From contig NC_088202.1 in NCBI RefSeq assembly GCF_037126465.1, forward strand, positions 28,442,213 to 28,506,212: 64,000 nt of DNA, given 5' to 3'. Under the pieces are notes generated by a model, which was not told the origin of the DNA, did not search any database, and saw nothing but the letters and a program-made list of their open reading frames with translations. Position 1 is the stretch's first letter; each line of letters opens with the position of its first letter. Shown piece after piece: positions 55,201 to 64,000 of the stretch. Origin of the DNA: Ornithodoros turicata. Lineage: Eukaryota; Arthropoda; Arachnida; Ixodida; Argasidae. The position numbers and the translations under genes were made by a program.

Positions 55201-55959
55201 AATCCTACTGCAGGACACTTCATTGCTGGATACAAAAGACTGCTTGTACACCACCAAATAGAGCCATCAGCAGGCGGCAATTGTACGGCTCAAGACAGCA
55301 CACATACACTTACAGTGACAACTGCAGCAGCATCAGAAGCCACCTCCCTTGATGAGCTTGATATTCAAGCCTCTCGATATTTTGGCACCTCTACAAGTGA
55401 AGGTGGAGACCACGACTATGCAGAAGCACCAGACGCTGGGCAACTGTCTGCCTTTGTTGAGGATGTCGTCGGGTGCATTGCAGGGTACATAGTGAAGTCA
55501 GTAACAACGAGAATCTCCTGCGCTGACTGCATTGATGCCCTGACAGATAGTTCTTCAAGCAGTGCCATATTCCACCGCAAATCGCGTGGTGGGCTTGTCA
55601 AGCCATCCCAAAGCGTCGTTGCCATATGCAAGGTGACAGAAAAACTAGTTCGACCAAAGCTCCACATTTTGGAAGGAAATTTGCCGTCTAGCATTCAGAT
55701 CGAGCAGCTTCTCACAAGAGCTGTTTTACAGGACATCTTGCCCACATTTCTGAGACACGGCGTTTTCCCCACCCTCTACGAGCACATGTTCGAGTGCTCT
55801 CCAGAAGAAAACCACGTCATTCGCCTCATAAAGCTTATAGCTAACTGCTATGGCAAGATTCGACTTCACCATCTTGCAAAGGAGCGCACAAAAAACGTGA
55901 ATGAAAGACCACGACTACGAAAGAAGCTCTCAAGCATCATAGTATTCAACAATCAATGA
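52249..55959 (+). pseudogene. P/THAP9-like transposase gene, three exons, degraded
   Basis: The transposase would bind and cut the element's ends. Exon 1 (52249-52316) encodes a methionine and the first THAP cysteines, MLACCSFQCTSRTDRR ... TFH, and ends at a GTAAGC donor. Exon 2 (52480-52675) follows a CTATACAG acceptor in matching phase and completes the THAP finger: FPHSL, LKKWVQKMHR, VLCSRHFEEACF, KSDAVPT. Exon 3 starts at 53499 after CAATACAG, again in phase, with a proline-rich linker and a coiled coil (KRKIDITVEALDNVKKKLKR). The catalytic part follows: LRSFALTLQFYSAKAYEYVR, LDEMSIK, VSDGLGSN, LDACHMLKLVRNAFG and GGWSNNPTAGHF, then the normal end KIRLHHLAKERT. It has stops at 53898-53900 and 53940-53942 and frame changes near 54205 and 54380; from 54307 the frame is open for 550 codons. 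Confidence 0.88.
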
Positions 55960-56639
55960 CAATGACTAATGGCCGTGACAATGGCCTAATATTAATTTAT
56001 AAATTCTACATGTCATGTTCGCAGTGATGTTACTGTTCAATTTTATGCAATTTTAGTGGGTATCACTTTAAACAAGCCGTTTGTGAGGTAGGGTGGAAGT
56101 AAACTGCGGCGTTAACCTCGCAAGTGCAATCACTCTTGCAGCACTTGTAATACGTCATGCGGTCTTCGTGCACAGCGCTTCGAATTTCTTTAACGAACTG
56201 CGCCGACAGCTGAACAACTGCAACACACTCGTAGAACACAATATGAATGCCAATGGATTATGGAAAAGGCCAAACGAGAACCATATACAGCGCCCAACGA
56301 ACCACACAATAACAAACGAAAACCACACACAAACGAAACTACCTTACAATAACAAACAGTGCAAACATAGGTTGTCATTCACCAAATTCCTCTATTTTTA
56401 TGCTTCCCGTGCACGTAACTAACGACACCATATTCGGGGCACAGGAAGCGGAGAAGAAAAAGAACGTAATTACCATGAAAACTACAGACACACCGCCGAA
56501 GCACGGTAGGAATACACCAGCACACTGATTCCTAAGAAAGATGCGTGCTGATCAACAATGAGGAGCGTTTAAAGAGTAACAAATGCTCCAAATCGAATCG
56601 CTTCCCATTGTTTCCTATGGGACCAGCCGGCGCCATTGG

Positions 56640-56725
56640 GCCCTCCAACATGGCGGCTGGTTGCCGCACCTCTCTCCCACGAGCCCCTCTCCTATGCGCG
56701 ATCCAGCCTTTATACATAGAGATCA
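56640..56725 (-). repeat. inverted subterminal copy of the transposase promoter segment
   Basis: The minus strand reads ATCTCTATGTATAAAGGCTGG, ATCGCGCATAGG, then CAGCCGCCATGTTGGAGGGC. It faces 52096-52170 across the transposase gene. Confidence 0.6.
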
Positions 56726-56855
56726 GTGCTCCCACCCCTTCGCGTGTGCTCGACGGGGACGGGGACTCCTCGGTCAACGTGACGTCACCGCACCAAAGCG
56801 GACTTATCCCGGAGATGCGTCCCTGGTGTGAACCCGCCCGTAATACCAAAAAGGT

Positions 56856-56935
56856 TAGGAGCAACTAAGGTTTATTAGAACGAGAACTTTCGTGTAACAG
56901 GCAGCACTTCTTCAGACATCGCAGCCAAAACAAAC
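56856..56935 (-). mobile_element. Penelope-like element 3' fragment with hammerhead-like core
   Basis: On the minus strand, CTGAAGA (56909-56915) is followed by AGTGCTGCCTGTTACAC and then GAAAG (about 56887-56891), TTCTCGTTCTAATAAACC. This order (CUGANGA, short stem-loop, GAAA) is the conserved core of hammerhead ribozymes, which are known in Penelope-like retroelements. The flanks of the core are too short here to show stem I. Confidence 0.45.
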
Positions 56936-56939
56936 AAAA

Positions 56940-57537
56940 ATTAGTTTTGAGTCACATCACTGCTCATTTAACATCTACATTTTTCCGCGCTACAAGTATT
57001 CTATCACGACTGGCTCCATCGTCGTGACATACGCGAAAACGTCAAAGGAATGAAGAGCGGTTTGATGGCTATTGCCCACTTCTTGGTTTAGTCTGCTGCA
57101 TTGTTAGGCGTACCAGTTGCGGTATTGAGGAACTTGAAACAGCTACGGGGGGGGGGGGGGGGGGGGTTAGCATGCCACGACATAAGAGACGCGCACGGCT
57201 TACTCTGATCATGAATATACATCTAAGAACCCAGACAGTCTCTTAGTGTCGGGATCCTCCGCACACGGGAGCACCAGTCAAAGACACCGTCGTCTTCGAT
57301 GCTACACTGTAGAAGCTGTAGTTCAACTTCTGGCACGCCGAGGCGCTTACCATTATTGTTTAAATGAACCACTGAGAGCAATAAACACATTAAAGTAATG
57401 CACACCCTAGGAGCAGCATTGCTCGTACGTATGGTGAACGCGATTTCTGACGTTTTAGTTGCCTGTCAGTTGGAGATCATCCACCAGCTAGCCTGCATCC
57501 ACGCCATTTTGTCTTACTTGCCTTGGAGCCTCCTCTG
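56940..57537. other. non-coding stretch with a G-run
   Basis: A run of about 20 G residues lies at about 57148-57167. No gene recognised. Confidence 0.5.
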
Positions 57538-58018
57538 CTATAGCCGTGTTCAACTTAAAAAGAAAAAAATCTAATCCGTAAGCTCTCAGTATATACTGCG
57601 ACGCAGATAGGCTAGACACAAAGAGGTCACGCTCACTCCTGCGCCAGATAACGTAATCCATCATGCTCACTCTGCCACTGCAACGCACCGAAAAACAAAG
57701 ACACAGCTGAAGTCAGACAGAACACAGCGCCTTGTGTTCTGTCTAACTTCAGCTGTGTCCTTGTTTTTCGGCGCGTTGCAGTAGCATCATGTACCAACAA
57801 GCCCATATTTCTACGTTGTCCATGCTCACCCTGCTTCTGTATTGGCTATTACGAATAGCCAAATGACACTACGCTGCGGCACGAAGTGCGCTCCCCTACT
57901 GATGGCGTGCGGTGGTGCTACAGTACATCTCCTCTCATGCTATTGTGTCTCCTTGTCTTCAAGCTTGTCTTCATTTGACGAACTAGATTTCTTTTCCTTA
58001 AGTTGAACACGACTATAG
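57538..58018. mobile_element. 481-bp foldback element with nested hairpin
   Basis: The ends are CTATAGCCGTGTTCAACTTA and, reverse-complemented, CTATAGTCGTGTTCAACTTA, continuing into an A-rich segment and AAATCTA. A nearly loop-free hairpin sits inside at 57677-57782. No transposase. Confidence 0.6.
57677..57782. repeat. 106-bp near-perfect hairpin
   Basis: The arms of about 50 bp, ACTGCAACGC(A/G)CCGAAAAAC and onward through GACACAGCTGAAGT(C/T)AGACA, pair across a centre of roughly 6 bases (CAGCGCCTTG). Only about three mismatches. Confidence 0.9.
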
Positions 58019-60440
58019 TTGTGTGCTGGCTGTAAATATTTTCGACGATTTCTGTTTCATATTCGATGGTCACATATGCGTTTTGATTGTTTTCTGTACA
58101 GGTAAATATGAGATACGGTCAACTGAGACGTCCAGGTTTTCAAATGAAACTTCAGTGTATCATGCGGCTTTCTGTAAGTACACTTCACGGGCGAATATTT
58201 GGTTCCCGCCCCTGTGACCTTTAGAATGACAACGCTGTAAATAACAGGATCGCCAAGAAAGAAGCAAGTTTAATCTCCAAGGAAACTCGTTCGAGTACCA
58301 GGATTTTCTGCCACAATTTGTCGAATACATCAGTAGCGACGCCTTCATGCGCTATGGCGCTGTCTTCCTCTTCACAGGGTAAGTCGCAATAAGGTGCCAT
58401 AGAAATAATGACTCTGCAGGACGTCGGTAGACATAGACCTCCGACCTGCCCTGTCTTTCGACCCCCCTTTAACTCAGCCCTTTATATTAAACTTATAAAG
58501 AGTTAGCTTACCCCACTTTTGAAGTCGGGTAGCTCTGGCCCTACGACCACCGCTGGGAAACATCCCATATCACTATTCATTCATTTCTGGTTGCTGGGCA
58601 ATACTAGTGCAGAATTGCAGTGTTATAGAATAGTAGTCTCTTTCGCTGAAACTGTGAACTGGAACTCAAGTTACAGTGAATGGGGATGTTTCTACTGAGT
58701 GGTTGCCGTAATCCCGACGTCAGTTCCCCCTTGATGGACATACGTTTGTGGTAGTGAAGTTTTTCTGGTGACGATGGCAAACAGATTGTCCGTCTGCCGA
58801 GAAGAAAATGGAGCGAACATAGCAATTCAGGTCCTCTGGATTACAATCCGGAAATCAAATGGCCCGTATTCCGCCGGCATACATCGACAGGGTCCAGAAA
58901 CACTACTTAAAAATTGAAAATGGAGAAGACGAGCGAAAGGAAGCGTCCGCCACTAAGGCCAGTGAGAAATTCATACATTAGCGTTGCGTCAAGCAACCTC
59001 AAGAATGTGTCCGAAAGATTTGATATCGCTGTGCTGCGCACGGCGCAGAGCAGGCCGTCCTAAAGGCCAACCTCCATGGAGCGAATGTACAGCGAAAAAG
59101 CTACGAACTCCTCTCAGCGTCGGACGCCCTGCGCGGGAGGTTTGTCACAATTGCGAACATCCGCCAGCGATCTGCCCATGCCATATATTTTCGCCCACAG
59201 TCTGCGATTCCGGAAGCGTGGTGGTGGGTGGTGGTGGGTGAACACGAGGCCGGCCAATCAAAGCGCTCTTCCGCTACGAATCTGCGCAGCTCTACCAACG
59301 CCACCTAGATACAGAAGACCTGCTTGTTGCCTTCTCTCCCTCCTTTGCTACGTGGACATATAAAGTCAGAATTCATCTGCGACTACTGCGATTCCCCGTT
59401 CTGCGAATTCAAGAACTCGCAAATGATTGCAACTAACTTCGAACCTGCAGACTTGAGTCTGCAGACAAAATGTGCAACACGCTTTTGAGAAAGATATGGC
59501 TCTGTTTTGTGCTTTATTTTAAAGACGTTCGGTCACTACTCGCAGACGACGGCGGTTCGTCTCCACGGCTACGACTGCTCAAGGCACGTTCGTGATTGGC
59601 TACAGCCATTGAAAACACGATCCTGACTGGCTGACTCTTAGTTGTTACGTCATGTCTACGACAGTGAGCAGGCTTGCTCTATCTAGGGTCTCGATCTTCA
59701 ACTTTCACATAGCGATCGTTATCGTTATATTTAAAGTTCGCGCGCTCAAAAGCAGCGTTGGTTGGCTCGCGCAAGAGCCGAAGTGACGCGTTATGGGGTA
59801 ACGACAAGTTGAAAATCGGGGCCTAGGTGGTGCTGGCTATACGCTGCATTATCCCCTGCACATCGTCGTCCGCTCTCGTGAGTCGTCGTCGTCTTCTCCT
59901 TCTAGCTATGAGGTGCTGTCGTCTGCTCGCTGTCTCGCTTACTGCATCGTTAGAACGCCATGCATTCTCTGCCAAGAAACATGTTTTCCTTTCCCAGTAT
60001 TGAATATGCCTTTCGGTACATTACTGGGCACACTTTTTAGACAGTTGTTGGATTTAGTTGCAAAATTTGAGACATTAAGTGCCCTTTTTGAGCAAGTCAT
60101 TCCACAAAGCTTTCGCGTTCTACTATCGCTACAATGACATCAGAGCATGATTTTCCGATGCCGTCCGCTGGTTTGTTTTTCGTCCCATGGAGGTGGTGCC
60201 AGCCTGCCGCGCGAACTTCATTGCAAAAAATTCGCTCAGTGGAGGTTGGCCTTAACTCTGTGCCAAAGTTAACCGCCCGAGAGCATAGTTCGGAGTGTAA
60301 AAAACAGCTTTAAAATTACAAGTTACAAGAATTAGTTAGAACTACAATAATTACAAGTTTTCGCAGGCGGGGCACCAAGTTATGTGCAAAGCGTGCACAA
60401 AATATTTAAGTGTTATCGCATATTACGTGTCTATCGCATC
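58019..60440. other. 2.4 kb of anonymous DNA
   Basis: No nameable gene. A 40-codon frame at about 58859-58981 (MARIPPAYIDRVQKHYLK...) is coding-like in composition but matches no family I know. GGTGGGTGGTGGTGGG at about 59223-59238 is a short G-rich repeat. Confidence 0.4.
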
Positions 60441-60444
60441 CCGG

Positions 60445-61995
60445 AACGTGTGTATGAGACCGATATGGCAATGTTCGGCACCGCTTCACGGTCAAGTTGC
60501 TCTTCCGAAAACAGCTTACATATTAAGTAAACGAGTGTCATAAGATCATCATTCCCTCTGCAGCTAAGGGAGCCCCAGTCATAGTAACATCATGATAACA
60601 TAAGCCAGGCACACGAGCGTACACAGGGGAGCGCAGCGCAGGCAATTCTTTCCGAGCTCGTCTGCTTCGCGTTCGCGCCACAATATGCTAAGTGAAAAGT
60701 CATCGGTAAATAAGCCGACTATCGCGACCATGTCACGTGGAACACCTTGCTACGCTCCTGCCTGTACGAACTCGTCCGACGCTAACCCAGCATTGCCATT
60801 AGACAGTCATTAGATAGCCGATCACAGTCTCTCCGCGGCCTGCGGACGCCGTCCCATATACAGGGTGCGTCATGTAACTTCATTCATCACGTCATTTTAC
60901 CTTTGTAGAAAAACGGCTCAACAGAAAAATATGGTGTAACCGGCTACCTTCCTGCCATTCAATTTGCCACCTACTAAAATTACTTTCGATTACTTTTAAT
61001 TGAAATAAATTAAATTTAAATAAATTATTTTTATTTGAACTCGGAAATTTCCATAGTGGATGTAACGTTTTCTTTGCTAAATCAGATAGACCGTGGTTGA
61101 ATTAGCCAAACCCACTGCTAAATACGTTATGTAGTACGGCGGTTATGTTCAGAAAAGTCGCCGGAAAATTGAGGTTTATATGCGCATTTGTCAGCGACGC
61201 ACTGAGTCGGCCGCAAAGCAGCGGCGTGAGAAGGGCATATCACTCGCCAGCCTGACAGAGCGATAAACGAGGGCGGTGACCTCCATGTGTGATATTCGTT
61301 AACAGCAGCGAACTACCTTCCCTTATTTTTCAGCTGCGCTGTCTATCAGGTGGAGAGTGGTATACCCCCTCACGGCGCTGCTTTGCGGCCGACTTAGTGC
61401 GTCGCTGAAATATGCGCAACTGAACCTCATTTTTCGGGCGACTTTTCTGGACATAACCGCCGTACTACGTAACGTATTTTGCGGTGGGTTTGGCTAATTC
61501 AACCACGGTCTATCTGATTTAGCGAGAAAAGCGTTACATTGACTAGGCCAATTTCCGAGTTCAATTCAAAAAATTTAATTTATTTCAATTAAAAAGTCGT
61601 CAAAATCATTTTTGATATGTGGCAAATTGAATGGCCGGAAGGCAGCCGCTTACCCCATATTTTGCTGTTGAACTGTTTTTTTACAAAGCTCAAATGACAC
61701 GCTACGTGACGCACCCTGTATATGCGCCCGCCGGTCGCCAAAGGCCCTCCAGCCGCTCCCTGGTTGGATTTGTCCGCGCCAAAGGGCGCTCCCTGATTGG
61801 CCTTATCCGAGTGACGTTTTCTGCGATTTCAAGAGAGGGAATTCCGGAATACTCTCAACGTCCGTCTTCTGCTCTGCCCCTGCTCAACTGTTCGGTGTCG
61901 GATTTTCGGCGTTGTTGTCGGTTCATGAACGAGGAGTCAAACGGCACTATAGTTTTGGAATAGATCGTGACTGGTGCGACAGTCCCCTTAAACAC
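60445..61995. repeat. dispersed repeat, copy 2 (interrupted)
   Basis: It carries the same ordered segments as 42735-44285. The continuity breaks between GACGCCGTCCCA (60856) and GCGCCCGCCGGTCGCC (61724), exactly where the foldback element sits. A short internal duplication around 61760-61800 (CGCTCCCTGGTTGG and CGCTCCCTGATTGG) is unique to this copy. Confidence 0.65.
60861..61718. mobile_element. 858-bp foldback element with long arms (CAGGGTGCGTCA ends)
   Basis: The left arm starts CAGGGTGCGTCATGTA; the right arm, reverse-complemented, starts CAGGGTGCGTCACGTA. The arms stay alignable for about 400 bp (for example TCGGCCGCAAAGCAGCG in both). TATA flanks both ends (60857-60860 and 61719-61722). 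No coding capacity. The copy at 43.6-44.3 kb lacks the insertion and shows the pre-insertion sequence. Confidence 0.85.
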
Positions 61996-64000
61996 ACGTT
62001 GGCCTAACAAATTCGGGTAACCGAGAGCTCAGCGTCATCTGTAATGTCACCTGTATTACCTTATTTTTCAATATCTCAATTAGATCAATCAGTTGTGTCT
62101 GAAGCAACAATTCCTGATAGCCTTGAGATTCTCGCGTGTTAAATACAGTTGTATATAATGCGTAGGTGCCGCCCTCACTTTCACCCGTTCCTTTCACCCG
62201 TACCTCGAAATCCCGTTGCTGACCCCTACTATTAACAAGCTACCTTGCGGGCGCTGCCGACGATAACTAGCTGAACTGGAAGTTCAGATGTTGTTTTGGA
62301 GATTGTGTGTTGATGCAGTTGGTGTTCCTTATTCTATTTTCCAGCCGAAATATGCTCGGCAGAGCAGGGACAAGCACAACAGGTATTTCACAGTAATTAT
62401 AACATTATTTAATGACACTAGTGATCTCGAATGTTGCCAAGTATTCAATAAAAAAACTATAATTGTTATTACTGGTATGTAAAGTACAAGCGTAAGGCCA
62501 GGCTTTGTGAGCTCGCGGCTAAACGTTTCCCCCGGCGATGAAAGGGTCGACTCCCTAAAGCCTGTTCAGCATGGAGCGATTTGTGCACGCGAAAGCGTGA
62601 CGCACGAAGAGCTCCGCCGTCGACACCAACGAAGACGCTCCCGCATGCAGCGAGGAAAACCGACATCATAGGCGCATTCCCAGTGTTGCTTGAGCACAGG
62701 ACCGTCAGCGTACTTCAATGTAGGAATAAGTCGAGGTGATGAGGGGCAGCAACAGTTAAAGACCGGGGTTAGAACACAAAAGAGACACCAGGACTGCCAT
62801 CTACCAGCTGTGTATTGTTAACAAAAGAGCAGCAGTTCCTATAAAACTCACAAGGTGAAGCGACAGCACCCAGACTGTCTGCGTACACCCAAGTTATGGA
62901 AAAAGTGATGATCGTTAAAGTAATAAATGCACATTTAAAAATGAACTCGTAGTTGAGTGTCAACATGCCATTTTTCTTCTTTCTTTATTTTCTTTTTTTT
63001 TTTTTTTTTTTTACTGTTATGGTATCACAAAACCGCGCAGACGCACTCGTGCAGGAATCGCAACTAAGTAGCACCAGGCCTAGCCTGTGCGTGGTTTGGT
63101 ATTTTCTGGCCCCGCAATGCGTGGTAGTTTCCAACTTCTGAAAAGAGCTTCTCACTATACGCAAACCTGTCACTCTTGCCGAAACTACGTTTACAGAAAA
63201 AAAAAAGTAAAACACGAACACATGACATAACGTAATCCGTGGTGCCCTTGGCGTGCTCGTAGGACTAACAGACCCGATGGAAGCCCCAACAATCACGTGA
63301 TTGCTCACCCAGCTCTTACTGCCGAAAGACGCTTCCCAATTCCGGCGGCGACGCGACACCGCGCTTTTTATCAAAAAAAATCCCGCCTTCATACCGGATC
63401 TTCGGCGAAAATCTGCGCGCGCGCGTCAACACTTCGACGCGCCGACGCCGACGCGAGCAGATGGCGAGCAAAAACGCCCCATGCTTTCTGCTGCGGAAGT
63501 CTGCTGCGAAAATTTAGCTCAGTTTGGTCACTCGATAGAAACAAGACTTGTACCAACTATATGTCGTATTAATGGTGTTCCGTTGGCGGGAGCACAGAGC
63601 TTACCAAGCTCATGCTGTTTTCTTCACGGAACACAGCAAAGAGGAAAGAGCCTACACTTGTGTGCCCTCATTGGGGTAAAGAACATTTATTCCCAGCGAA
63701 AAAAACACAACAAAACTAAACTGTTGTGAAATCCCATTCGTCAATCACGCTTCGGACGCGACCCGAATCTCCATGTCGGGTACTCCCAGGTCGAGGACCC
63801 AGATTGGAATGAATGGAATGCGAGATGGAGTGATACATGCCATTTGCGTTGTCGTGCGTTGACCAACCAGGCGATGCACCGGAGGTAGAGCGAAGGAAGA
63901 ACATATTTGTAGCAGAGCAATGAAGACGCCGATAGGGCAGTGGAAGACAGCAACAGTAGTCGGTAAGCCGGGCCAAAGATATCGTCGGGTACCGTAATGG
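61996..64000. other. 2 kb of anonymous DNA to the window end
   Basis: A T-run of about 24 bases lies near 62990-63013 (with TTTCTTCTTTC before it). A CGACGCGCCGACGCCGACGCG segment lies at about 63435-63455. No gene, SINE or element ends recognised. Confidence 0.45.

Larger units (their letters stand above)
51259..56839 (+). mobile_element. P/THAP9-like DNA transposon, 5.6 kb
   Basis: The outer inverted repeats are about 60 bp: left GGGTGGGTTCACACAAGGGA at 51259, right (reverse-complemented from 56839) GGGCGGGTTCACACCAGGGA, both continuing to GGGATAAGTCCGC. A second inverted pair lies inside: ATCTCTATAGTGTATGGCTGG at about 52096, and on the minus strand ATCTCTATGTATAAAGGCTGG at about 56721, each followed by ATCGCGCATAGG and GCCGCCAT(A/G)TTGG. 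Between them lies the transposase gene. No 8-bp target duplication is visible (GTTGCTTG against GTAATACC); the left flank is disturbed by a foldback element. Confidence 0.75.

Noticed and set aside
51251..56847. 8-bp target duplication for the P-like element
   Set aside because: The flanks GTTGCTTG and GTAATACC do not match.
1..64000. CRISPR arrays, operons, ribosome binding sites, riboswitches
   Set aside because: The introns, SINEs and LINEs show a eukaryotic genome; no regularly spaced direct-repeat array is present and prokaryotic signals do not apply.

Overview
The window looks like a non-genic stretch of an arachnid genome, most probably a hard tick. That is an inference from its repeats: a tRNA-derived SINE of the kind described from ixodid ticks, RNase H-bearing LINEs, Penelope-like, mag-type Gypsy, Polinton, P/THAP9-like and mariner remnants, and many short hAT and foldback elements. 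It holds a 100-N scaffold gap at 27979-28078. I found no host gene that I can name; nearly all recognisable coding sequence is decayed transposon sequence. Layout. 0-10 kb: an LTR-like block, a hAT MITE with a perfect 8-bp target duplication (1136-1656), small palindromic MITEs with TA duplications, a SINE, and a plus-strand LINE (about 4.8-9.5 kb) split by a 1.59-kb terminal-inverted-repeat element (6090-7682). The LINE's 3' end abuts a minus-strand exon resembling the start of a Mutator-like transposase. 10.4-24 kb: SINEs, a large facing pair of inverted repeats (10773-10862 and 18482-18590), a second hAT MITE (16902-17754), a third hAT element inside a CR1-like reverse transcriptase, an RNase H LINE tail cut by a SINE with a 13-bp duplication, and a hAT-like element rich in GGATTTGATTT. 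24-29.7 kb: mostly anonymous DNA, a Penelope-like GIY-YIG fragment ending at the gap, and a frameshifted THAP domain. 29.8-41 kb is the most informative region: the dismembered body of a Polinton/Maverick-like element (packaging-type ATPase, small basic protein, an unnamed ORF, retroviral-type integrase, capsid-like N-terminus). It is partly inverted and is split by a composite Gypsy locus (31716-35377, GGTT target duplication) and a nearly complete mag-type Gypsy (35547-39879). 41-51 kb: foldback elements, one copy of a large dispersed repeat, a mariner pseudogene, a LINE tail, a TA-flanked element, a SINE and a degenerate GCGGGT array. 51.1-56.9 kb: a P/THAP9-like DNA transposon whose transposase can be read as three exons with phase-compatible splice sites; it carries two stops and two frameshifts. 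57-64 kb: nested hairpins and a second copy of the dispersed repeat, interrupted by an 858-bp foldback element; the copy at 43.6-44.3 kb serves as its empty site. The genes do not form a pathway. Their relationships are those of nested insertion, and several insertions can be ordered in time because they interrupt recognisable reading frames.
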